A DNA stretch of 64,000 bases from Takakia lepidozioides. Taxonomy: Eukaryota; Streptophyta; Takakiopsida; Takakiales; Takakiaceae. How positions within the stretch are numbered: position 1 is the stretch's first letter; each line of letters begins with the position of its first letter. Positions 54,011 through 64,000 of the stretch are shown in pieces. Below the pieces are notes generated by a model. It did not search any database. It was not told where the DNA came from and saw only the letters and a program-made list of their open reading frames with translations. The DNA lies in NCBI GenBank assembly GCA_030704615.1, contig CM060732.1:26722001-26786000 (forward strand), written 5' to 3'. Position numbers and translations under genes: made by a program.

Positions 54011-55909
54011 ATTATCACTAACATTTCTTGAAGCAAGTTCATAGATGCGTTGCTACGTATTTATCTGGACGGAAAATGGAGATAAGTTGAGAGTTCCTCA
54101 ATACTGGTTATAGGATTTAATCTTGTAATTTAGGTCACAGGGACACTAATCAGAAGATGATCCACGAGCTTCTTCAGTCTTTTTTTCTGGTGCTTTATGT
54201 TGTTGTTTCTTTTTCTGCCCCATGAAAGTTGTATTTTGATTGGCATGTCATGTGAAAAGGGTTGCAACTCACATGGCCCATTAATTTCCAATCTGCATTT
54301 TTTCTTCTCCATGTGTTCTGTTGTTGCGGTGTGCGTTTCTATGTTGGACATCGCGTTGTGTTTTTTCTTATTGGTACGGTGTTTTTTGTTGTTGTTTTTT
54401 CCATTTGGATTGAGCATGCTGTGAACTTTCCTGTATCTTTGAGAGGTTCTGGCCGTACATTTGCACATCAAGCTTTTGTCAAGTGATGTTTAACTGACTT
54501 GATATGAACTCATATCAATCTTTCATGGCAGAACATTCTGAAAAATTTCCTTGCTCCAACTGTTTTTGGGCGACTTCCAACGATTCGAGTCTTGCGTTGA
54601 TCTGTCCTCGCTGCACTTAATTTCCTTCTTCGTCTCTTGGAGAGCGACGTACGAAACAATAGCAACAATGATAGGATTGGCTATATTGCCCCAAAACCCC
54701 CATGGTTTCCCGGCCCTTGCTGCCATCTACTGCCAGAATGAGCGTGGGACACTACTCCTTCCCCCTGGCCTCCTCCGTTCGTGAGGACATCAAGGCCCAT
54801 CGCTCGGACTCCAGTGTAGGAGGTGGTGGCAAGGATCTGTGTTCTTGACAATGTCTGATCACTTGTCACTTGTCAATATATATATATCGATTTTCCTTCA
54901 AGAAGCTGGATTATGTAACCAAATACAAGGGTAGATGATTTTCATCTTGTATGACATTTATTCAGATCAAATGGCTTGAGTTTTAATATCAATATGTGAG
55001 CAAGAACCACATTAATGTACTGTAGCACATATTGAACTCAATGAATGTCTTGGAAAATCATAATGTGGAGGCTGGTTCAGGTCTGTATTGGAAAGGGTCA
55101 AGGTTGGGCTTCGGAGTGCTAGGGTCTCTGATTTCCTCCTTGTTCCATGGATGTATTTCCTCTTGAAACATGTATTTCTCACGTAGAGCCAAGCATTCTT
55201 CCATCAAAATGCACACCTCCTCTTCCTCCGCGGATGGTGCCTCTGACCACCAAAAACATTACATCCAACAATTTTCCTTGCAATTTTCCCACAGTACTTG
55301 ATTTGGTTCTTGATAGACTTTGTTGTGTACTTAAGTCCAACTTTAACTCTGCACCAAATTGTAGAATAGAATGAAACTAGGAGATGTCAGAAAGAACACA
55401 ACTTTTCACTTATCATGAAAAGACATGGAAATGCACTTGAATTTGATATTGTCTTTAGCAAATATTAACATTTTTCTCCAGCTAAGTAAAATAAGTCATT
55501 CCAATTGCCTGTACAGATTCAGCGTGCAAATATCTTGTCTTTGCCAGGTTTTTGCATGTGTAAAGTTTGCAAATACCTTGTCTTTGTCAGGTTTTTGCAT
55601 GTGTGAGGTTCGTAGTTTCTTTCTCATTGTTGTTTTGGCATTTGCAGTTATCGGGTGAAGGAAAATTATTTGGTTGGGGGAGGCTTCAAGGCATACTATT
55701 GTATTCTGGGTGACCATGGCAAAGAGCTCTTTTAAAGAGGATCATCTTCTAGGTATGATCTTCTTGCACTTTTGTTGTAGATTATATTATAGCAATGCAA
55801 TCATCAGTTCATAAATTGTTTATATGTGTTTGAGCCCTTCCAAAATCATGCCTAATTGGAAATTAGCCCCAACTTGTAAACATGTCACAAAATTATATCC
55901 TGAATATTC
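54011..55909. other. No recognised gene
   Basis: Short frames at 54130-54470 are low-complexity (HKKHNAM/NNNKK type). A repeated phrase GCAAATA(C/T)CTTGTCTTTG(C/T)CAGGTTTTTGCATGTGT occurs at about 55527 and 55568, a 41-bp tandem duplication. A short TA run lies at 54880-54890. Confidence 0.4.
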
Positions 55910-56690
55910 ATGCTATTGGAATTTGATAAATTTGTAGGTGCTAGAGAGGAACAAATCAAGGATATTAAGGCGCAGATCAAGGTTATTGAGGCGCAATTTC
56001 GGAATGTAGAGAATCAAATGACGAAGGTGTATGAGAAGATCACCAGGATGGAAAATTGTGCTTTTAAGCATACTGTGCAATCCATGTGGGATAATCTGAA
56101 GTTTCGACAGGATCAAAGGTTGCAACTTGGGAATGAGAAGTTGTTTCTTTTGAAGGAGAACGAGCATCTTCGAGAGCAGCTCTTGCTCTTAAAGAATGAA
56201 TGAGTGATTCTAGATGGGGATGCAATTGTGGAGCGGACCGCCATGGTTATTGATTATGATGTATATCAAGGGCAATATCAATGTTTCCACATCTGCGGGC
56301 TCAATAAAGAAGATAAGTTGATGTTTTATATGTTCTCGGATTGACCAAAAACCTCATATCCAATGGGATTATCGCAAATAGTTGACACGCTATCATATTT
56401 GATGCCAAGAAGTGTCTAGTGGCCGTAAAATCCAAAGATCTAGAGGAGGTAGTCGCTACTGGAATTCGAGATCTGTAAAATGGCTTATACAAACTTGAAA
56501 TCTGCACAGTAGACCTAAACTTGGTGATAACTACTGATAAAGTTGTCAAGCTGTGGCATTGCAGATTGGCTCCTATAGACTATTGATCGCTTCACTAGCC
56601 AAGCCAAAAACAAATCGTTAGTGGGATTCCCAAATTACCTAAAATTGCTCATATCAATGGGGATGGATGTTAGGGAAGCAGACATATGAG
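55910..56690 (+). pseudogene. Coiled-coil frame followed by Ty1/copia GAG-pre-integrase remnant
   Basis: 55910-56203 encodes 97 residues with heptad-like IKAQIKVIEAQFRNVENQMT and KLFLLKENEHLREQLLLLK, a likely coiled coil. After the stop, interrupted frames read VERTAMVIDYDVYQGQYQCF, then FDAKKCLVAVKSKDLEEVVA, then VVKLWHCRLAPIDY, SGIPKLPKIAHINGDGC. The LWHxRLxHxxY...GxPKL...C pattern is the GAG-pre-integrase domain of copia elements. The coiled-coil part may belong to the same element or to an unrelated gene. Confidence 0.5.
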
Positions 56691-57135
56691 AAGTTGACAC
56701 TCAATTTTTTATTTAATTATTTAATTATTAGAGAACAGGGGTCTGGCCCTAGAAGCTTTATTTGGAATTATTGAAGGGAAAAAAATTAAAACCCTTAGAG
56801 TGCCACAAGGCTACCATGAGGCTGATCGCACGGAGACCGTGCTGGAGTCTCCGTGCTGGATGACTAAGAACAGTAATGAGAGCCCTTTACCTGGGCCTAT
56901 ACGACCACAGTTTATCACTTCTAATGAAGCGGAGTTACAACAGTTTGAGGGAGAGACAAAAAGCCACGTCGAGTTGATCGTAGACTAAATTGAGGTTGGG
57001 AGGGAAATAGGGTTGGAGCCCTATGGAGATGAGGGAGAACGGAATGGCGTGCAGAGGGTTGAGAGGGCGAGGCGGGGCAGTCAATAGGTAGAGTAGCATG
57101 CAGAGAAGAGAATTAGCGATGGAAGTGGAGCCTGG
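56691..57135. other. Flank of the LINE; no gene
   Basis: TTTAATTATTTAATTATT at 56711-56730, then unremarkable DNA. A 62-residue plus-strand frame at 56800-56988 shows no known motif. Confidence 0.35.
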
Positions 57136-59885
57136 CTACTGAAGACGATCGAACATGCTTCCAGTTGATCTCGATCTGTCAAATTCAGGGGAGGCTGAAG
57201 AGGGGATTCCTATGTCCCTCCCATGAAGGTGGAATTTTGTCCGCCCAAAGACAGGTGAGGTCACTGGAGCATGTGCAAATGAGCCCATTGTGGCCCCAGG
57301 TAGCCCTGAAAGTAACGATGAGTGCTGGCAGACGCTCTGGTTTCTTGGTCGCCAAGGGCCAGATGGAGAAGGGAAGGGTGCAGGTGTCGGGGAAGGCAGC
57401 TGAGACGACACCTGGAGGTAGGATTTTGAGGGCTGTTGTGAATCCACCGGCGAATGCTGCGTGAAGAATTGCGAGATCTGCAGTTCGGAGGAGCTGGAGG
57501 TTGACAAAGAGCCTACCGGGTCGTAATTTGGCTTTGTTGACGTCTTCAATGTGCTTTCGTTCGATCTCGTCATTCTGGTCTTCAAGCTCCAAATCCAGGA
57601 TGCCATTGAGAATATTGAACGCATTGCCTAAGGTGTCTTGGGCTCTGGTCAAGGCCTTGCTTGGGATGCAAGGACCGTCAAAGTGATCCGGCTCAGTCCA
57701 GACTCCTGGAAGAGTGTTACCGTTGGAACTTATAAGTTAGGAGATCCTCGTCCATTAGAGCCAAGATGTTGGTATTGGGAGAAAGGTCCTGACGCAAGCC
57801 AGGGAAGGCCTCTATGTAAGAGCCCCAAGTGACCGAAGAGTGATGGAGAAAAGAGTAGAGAGGGAGGTTGTTTTTGAGATAAACATGAATTTTGTTGCAT
57901 AAGGTGGGAATGGGGGAACTGTCCATAGGGCATTTGGATAGGAAGGATTGAATGTCTTGCATTGAGATCCAAATAGAGTCAAAGGTCATGTTGTCCCTAG
58001 CGGTGACAGAAATGCCAGATTGTGCTTCCTTCTGAAGATCAATGGGGTAAGGCAAGTGGCAACCGGCTCCCCCTTAGATGTGAGCTGTGAGCAACTTGCC
58101 AGAGGTAGGTTAGGGAAGGAGCCAAGAGTGGCACAGATTTTTGCTATCGTTGGGTTGTGTGCCACCGGGGAGGGACGAGGAAGCTGTGCTGGAACCGGGT
58201 CGACTTGAGGCCTGATGTGGATGTTGGGGCATACTTTCCCTTTGCCTTTTGCCTGTTCTAATTCCCAAGAGATAATTTGGGGTATTGGAAGGGGGGTGGG
58301 TGCCTCTGGAAGGGATGCTGGAAGATGTGCTTTGAGAATATTTGATGAAGATGAGCCTTGGATACTTGCCGCCTCGAATTCCGGGTTGAGTGATCCCAAG
58401 CCCTTCCGTGCTTTAGAAGCCGATGCTGAGGTAGCTTCCACAATCATGGGGTCGATGATGGAGGCTGAAATCTGGTTGACCGCTGAATCCCATTACTGGT
58501 AGGAATGATCTTGAGCTGGCAGCAGGCTAGCATCCTGCAGAGGGATAGGGTGAATGAAGGAGCTGTGTCGATGGTTGAGGGGAATTTGGTGGGGGGGGAA
58601 TAGTGGCAGAAGCAGACTTTTTAATAAGTGATGATCTTCCAAGCTCAACATGATTGTTGAGCTTTGTGTTCCTCTTGGCTTGCGGGCATTGTGCCTTGCA
58701 GTGCCCTGATTTTCCACAGCAATAACAGGCCAAAGTTGACGTGTCCTCGAACACTTTAACTGAGAAGAAATTGCCCTGATTGTCGATAGGTAGCATGATG
58801 AAAGCTGGTAGTATTTTGTCATTAGGCATGAGCACCACTATCTTGACAAAACCATTCTCATGAGCCCTTGAGGAAATTGTTGCTCCCCTCCATTGTGGTC
58901 GCTGTCTCAAGTCTGACAAACACATACTTGGATTGAATACTGCCAATTACGCAACCAAGAAATGCTCCAAAGAAATTCCCAATCGCAGGAAGGCTGAACA
59001 AGTATTGATCGGGAATGTATGGGAGCGATATGATCCTTGGACTCCAGATTTTGCCGTTCCTATTGCCCATGCATTTGGACCAAGGGTAAATGTTGAAGCT
59101 GAGTCCATGCAGTTGAGGGTTGAACGCGAGTGCTCTATCAGCTGCTTCTTTGGAGTCAAAGAGGATGGAGAAGAATCCATTACCTCTAGCATGGCAGAAG
59201 TGATGTAGCAGGTCACCAGATCCTCCAAATTGGGCGAATTGCCCAATCCCTTGCTTGATTTCTGCTCACTCGTCTGCCTGGAAAGTGCAGAAGGACCCCT
59301 TTGGTTTCTATCTGCGCTACATCAGACTCTATCTGGCTGAGCTCCATTGGAACTAGCGGGTCATCTTCCTTCATAGCAAGCTGCAAGGCCTCCGCGTCAC
59401 TGAGGGATTCTCCCGAATTGTCTGAAGGCGGGCTGTTTGGAACGGATGACTGGAAGTCTGGGTTCCTTGTTGCATGTGATCCATGGTATGTGGGCAAAGA
59501 GGGGAGTCCCAAAGTGTCGTGGACTGGGGAATGAGGTATCTGAGCTGAGCGATGGGAGATGAGTCCCATGGAGTGATTTTGATGGGCTATGAAGAAGCTC
59601 GTTCCAGTCGAGGGGTGCAGCTGACGGGGGTCTGTGAACCTTGGAGGCCCCGATCTGGCTGGAGCAGAGCTGAAAGCTTTGTTGAGAAAAGGTGCCATAG
59701 AGGAAGAGGGATAGATTGAGGTAAGTGAGAGAGCAGAAGGAAGGTAAGAGCCGTAGACAGCGAGATGGGAATGTCTGGGACCAGCGAGAGAGAGCTGACC
59801 CAAGACCCTGATTACTGCAAAGGAGCTCACGCAAGGGAGAAGACTCGAGGAAGATCAGCGGAGCTCTAGCAAGGTAGAATACCAA
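57136..59885 (-). pseudogene. LINE ORF1 (DUF4283-type RNA-binding protein with zinc knuckle)
   Basis: On the minus strand, 59830-59213 is a Ser/Pro-rich N-terminus ending in an acidic SDAEALQLAMKEDDPLVPME. After a frame change, 59160-58870 matches the DUF4283-like fold (FNPQLHGLSFNIYPWSKCMG, NRNGKIWSPRIISLPYIP). Further on, FVKIVVLMPNDKILPAF leads to CYCCGKSGHCKAQC, a CX2CX4HX4C knuckle at about 58733-58690. The remaining 3' part (58450-57136) is Ser/Pro-rich in shifting phases. No ORF2 (endonuclease/RT) follows, so the copy is partial. Confidence 0.7.
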
Positions 59886-62800
59886 AGACTGATCAGTGGG
59901 GGGAGCACCAACGGGAAGGTGGCTGGGGGGATGAATTTAGTGAAGGCGGCTGATTGGTGGCTGAAGGCAGGGATTGGCAGTGCTCATTACTTGGATGACA
60001 GGGGATGATTGGATAGGATTGAAGTGTTTTGGGGAAGTGGCCTGAGAACATGGCGAATGTGCTTTAAGGAGAGTTATTAGAGGTGACTTGAGAAAGGACC
60101 GTCAAGCATGCCAAAAGGATGAATAAGGATGTGTTCATCTTAACCTTAGCTCCAAGCTTCTGCTTTGGGAAGGAAATCGGTTACCGAACCAGCGATATGA
60201 GAGCTCAAAGAAGCTTTCATTGCAATGCGATCTGCTTAGGACGAGTGAATGGAGATTGGCATGATTGGGAGCTTGCTTCTCTTCTGCCTCCATCCGACCC
60301 TCATCGCCAAACAATTCCAAATTGGAAGATGATACAAAATTTGGCAAGGTGGGCAGTAAATTCAATGGTCATGAACTTAGATGAACTTTTACATGAACTT
60401 AGAAATTTGGGAGATAAAAAAGATTTGAAAAAGTGAGCGTTGAATTTCCTAACTTACCACCTACACCATTTACTACCTCACAAATTTTCAGCCATATATT
60501 CCAGCTGCCAATTTAGGGAATTTTTTCATCGCATGATTATGAGAGTCTTGGATTGTGTACCTCACATGATAACACCCCTTCCCTGATTTTTTTCTCTTTC
60601 CTTATTTTGTGTGGGCTGCTTTCTTGCGAAATTTCGCACTTTTTCGACCTCAAAAAATAAAATGGAATATTCTGTCATGAATTCTTTGTTTTCTCATGGA
60701 TGAAATCGTCAAACTTCTCCAAATAAAATATAAATCTTGGATGAATTCGCCAAATGTGGATGATATACATGGATGAAAGTGTAGAAGAGGATGATTCTAT
60801 CCAATTTTAGTGGATGAACAGAAAATATGGTTATTTCTTGCAAAACTTAGTATCCACTCCTGTTATTTTCCAAATTCCACTGGCACATAGTGGAGTACCA
60901 GACTCGATGGTACTTAACCCCTAAACGACGAGCCGACCCGAATCGGGTCGGCCCGATTTTTCATCCATCCATAGCGTACATGGATGAAGTCCGATGAACG
61001 AGCGGCTTGAACGAAAAATGTAGCGCGGAGCGAGCTGCACACGCAGGGCGCCCTCAGCAGACGTTGTCAGGAATTTTTTGAAGTTTGGAAATTGTAGGAT
61101 TTTGGGTGGGATTTGGGGGGGGGGGGATGCAGGGGTTGGAGTCGGGTGCTTGTGAGGCCCTCCCCAAAACGCCAAGGAACACCAGGACGGCTCGAATGAG
61201 TTGGTCCTGGCAAATATTGGGAAACGTCGACGTGGCCCGGAAAAGGTCACCGGATTCAAGCAAAGTTCCGGCCAGCGATTGCCTGACCTGGAGGAGGCCA
61301 GAAATTTCACAAAATCCCACATCCCAAATGGAATTTAGGGAATTTTTGGGAAATTCTTTGGGGAGGCTTGTGTAGTTCTTGGCCTATGAGGGACTGACCG
61401 TTGGAATTCCCAATTGAAGAAAAATTTTGGGGTCCCCCATCAAAGTCCAGTTGTCACGCTACTGGATTTGCTGAGGATCAAATTTACTTTTGCCACATTG
61501 GCCATGATCAGCTTCCGATTAGGTTGAAGGACCCGTGGGCCCGAGAACATCCAGACTCACGTAACTTGGAAATCGGAGATTATCTGAAGTTAGTAGGATA
61601 CGTACACGCACTCCAGCTCCTGTGTTGAGATCCATCCACATCACCGATCTGAAGAGGATTCCTATTCTGGGCGTGGATATGCTTGACACATCGACGTCCA
61701 CGTAACCCGCCCCTCCATCACCCTTTCCTTGTTCACACGTTAACCATTGCTTGCAGCTCCTTCGTCTCCTGCTGCTGTCAGAAGTGGTATAGATAATTTC
61801 TCTTTGGCCGTATGCTCAGCACTTCATGGTGAGGTTTTTCTTAAAGAGGCTCTTTTCTACTCTCTGATTTGTGATAGGCTGTTGGAACTTTTTCAAACTC
61901 TTTTAAACTAAAACTAAAGTAGAAGATATCTGCATATGTAGTAGATACTGAAAGAATATGGATCAAAGATAAAAACTAGCGAGCTGTGTGTCGGATGTAA
62001 CACTTACCAAATTACTTGTACTCAGAATTATTCTTTTTCTGTGCAATACTAGTAAAGATGACAAGTCATAGTTAGAACTTAGCACTAGCGACACATAATC
62101 GCACCGAAATAGCATGTTGAGATAACTCAAGTTGGGTTCCGGAAGTACACACTTGTTGTATGTATTCCTATGGTTGGGCGGAGAGCTCTCGCGAAACTTT
62201 TTACCTTTAATCCATACTCTGCCAGCACATTTAGACCTAGACAGAACTAGCAGATGTAACCATAGCAACTAGAAGCTCAACTTGAGTTACCTTTCCAGTG
62301 CTTGAATTTGCCGTCATTGGGCCGTCATTGCTAACTCAGACTTCCATCACAACTAACTATGCCTTGTCATCACTATTAAATTGCACTGTAACTTGTCATC
62401 AAACTAATTTTGAGTAAAAGTAACTTGGTAGGGACTAGTTGATTTTCAGATATTCATATACAACAATAATATGAAATTGAGCGGAATTCACATATATTTA
62501 TTAATTTTTAATCTAATTATGATGGAATAATTTAGTAGATTATTTCAAAATATTCAGTAGAATTGTAATATATGTATGTGGTCTAAAGTCTGAACGTCTG
62601 AACCTGATTCGAACCTATATTCGATACTAGATCTGCAGTAATGTGTTTCCAGCAGTGTTGTACTGTTATCAAATTTTGATGATTACCATGCGCTCCTGGT
62701 AGAAAGAATTCAGAACTTTGTGCTTTGGTCTGTTCTGAAATAGTAAAACATTTATGGATTTTGCTACCAATGAGTATCCATAATGCAGGTTTTTTCAATT

Positions 62801-64000
62801 TTCAACTATGTTATCGACACTTGGATTGCAGAAGGATGTAACGCATGTTATCAACCCCTATTCGTCCGTGCTGCCCAGAATGGGCCGCTGGGCCCATCTA
62901 GTTCATTGATGCATATGTTGATCTAAGTAAAAAAGATGGGAAATGGGGCTTTGGATTCCCCATTCACCCATGTAAGTTATCTTGTACATAATCCTGATTA
63001 GCGAAGAATCGTGAAGGTGACAAGTGCAGGGCAGCAACACCCATGATGAGCGATCATTGCACTCCATCAAACCACATCTTTGAGAACAAGGAGCTTAGGA
63101 CAGCCAAAAATGACCCAAAAATGAACAGAAAAGATGATGTTTGACTAGCCACTGATCTTGGCCAAATTCCATGATATGAAGGGCAGTAGATGCACCATGT
63201 GATGCCCAAAAACTCATGATGGACGGTGATGCCGTCATCCAAAACCCTTGGACGCATTTATCCTAGTAAAAATAAAAATGTATCAAAAAAAGCATCACAC
63301 AATCAACGGTGGAGATTTCTGGGATCTTAAGTGCTGCAGGAGTTAGGTGGCCAGTCATGTCCGGTCAATATCATTGTTTGGTAACGTTTTGAGCTTTTGA
63401 AGCGAATTCTCTATTAGGGGGTCATTATTTTCCAAAAATCAACTTTGGGTGCTAGGTTTTCAAGGGGTAAGTCGACATTGTGCATTTTCAACACATGCAC
63501 AATGCAACAACATGTCTTTGAGCACATAGTCATTGACATCAAATTGAATGAGGGGAAAAACAGTGACACAAGAGTCCATAGTTCAGGACATACGTTACGT
63601 CCAGGTACATCACACATTGAGGTGGCTAAATCTGAAAATGGTCTAAACTCATACCGGGAGCCACAACAAAACAGGAGGCGGCTGGTACCAACAATGGTCA
63701 CCAAACCGAAACCCAAGCCGGGTAGGGTTTATGAGGAACAACGTCTGTAGGTAGACCCAACAGGTCTGTTGCAGGCGAAATTTGGCTACAAGGTAGGGTA
63801 CCTCATAACAGTCCAACACTGGTTTGTACAAGTCACGATTTATGGAGCTTATAGCTCATGGTCACTATGACATATTTTACATACCATGTTGTATGGTGTT
63901 GGTTAGTATGCAGTTCTCTTATAAGCCTGTTCTCTTGTACTGTCATTGTCGTTTATTACATAAAACTTATATGTCAATTTCATAATAATAATAAATCACA
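59886..64000. other. No recognised gene; dispersed repeats
   Basis: Frames of 75-105 residues (60119-60436, 61401-61628, 63445-63750) have no recognisable motif. 60636-60870 is the second copy of the TGGATGAA repeat. A perfect 10-bp palindrome lies at 60932-60952 and a run of 12-13 G near 61115. AGTCCAACACTG at about 63810 is the reverse complement of the CAGTGTTGGACT start seen at 35.2 kb. Confidence 0.45.
60636..60870 (+). repeat. Dispersed repeat, copy 2 (TGGATGAA family)
   Basis: Same orientation and order of blocks as 36090-36320 (TTTCGACCTCAAAAAATAAA, GAATATTCTGTCATGAATT, TGGATGAA words, TTGCAAAACTTAGTATCCACT). Nothing coding. CATCCATCC/ATGGATGA words continue to 60985. Confidence 0.8.

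Noticed and set aside
61519-61701. Minus-strand frame starting MDVDVSS, like the frame at position 41
   Set aside because: Similarity is limited to seven residues; the rest does not align.

Overview
The window looks like nuclear DNA of a streptophyte, most likely a charophyte alga of the Chara type. It holds a plant-type alkaline/neutral invertase (GH100) with five clean GT-AG exons and a plant-type alpha/beta hydrolase with two exons, set in mostly non-genic DNA full of decayed retroelements. It also holds a Ty3-type element that carries its own cytosine-5 DNA methyltransferase, an arrangement reported before from charophytes and from the dinoflagellate Symbiodinium. The species itself is an inference.

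Layout. 1-5.5 kb: no convincing gene; AT-rich DNA with a degenerate hairpin array and a 540-bp foldback. 5.8-10.5 kb (+): an eight-exon gene joining a ParB-like N-terminal domain to a degenerate beta-class amino-methyltransferase fold, interrupted by two in-frame TAG codons; intron 4 is a tandem array of near-perfect palindromes whose arm substitutions are compensated. 11.6-14.0 kb (-): a decayed gene with a zinc-finger-like start. 12.3-16.5 kb: DNA enriched in the word CAGACTG. 17.7-18.6 kb (-): the alpha/beta hydrolase. 19.8-20.6 kb (+): fragment of a probable Penelope-like reverse transcriptase. 20.6-25.5 kb: no recognisable gene apart from one unknown reading frame; a GC-rich multi-hairpin structure at 21.8-21.93 kb. 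25.55-28.94 kb (-): dead Ty3/gypsy pol, split by a 754-bp element with terminal inverted repeats. 29.8 kb: a 10-bp minisatellite. 30.5-32.6 kb: two unrecognised reading frames. 33.5-34.6 kb (+): dead LINE. 36.76-40.32 kb (+): invertase. 40.85-42.2 kb (-): 3' part of a LINE. 43.2-43.7 kb: gypsy integrase fragment. 44.1-45.8 kb: decayed copy of the methyltransferase element. 45.8-46.2 kb: the 10-bp minisatellite again, in the opposite orientation. 46.8-54.0 kb (+): the better methyltransferase element (gag, zinc knuckles, protease, DNMT, RNase H remnant, integrase, PHD finger, LTR-like repeats). 55.9-56.7 kb: coiled-coil reading frame and a copia remnant. 57.1-59.9 kb (-): LINE ORF1. 60-64 kb: no recognised gene, dispersed repeats.

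Two cellular genes look intact: the invertase and the hydrolase (the latter may lack a segment normally found in its family). The ParB/methyltransferase gene is the most unusual non-retroelement locus. Three themes recur. DNA-methylation enzymes or their folds are carried by repetitive or decaying loci. Many premature stops are consistent with C-to-T change at glutamine codons. Several repeat islands are each enriched in their own short word (CAGACTG, GGTAT, ATGGACT, TGGATGAA, ACTAGTGG, CACAGCC), one of them inside an element with clear terminal inverted repeats; these could be subterminal arrays of non-autonomous DNA transposons.

All calls come from reading motifs and splice phases by eye; no database search was run.
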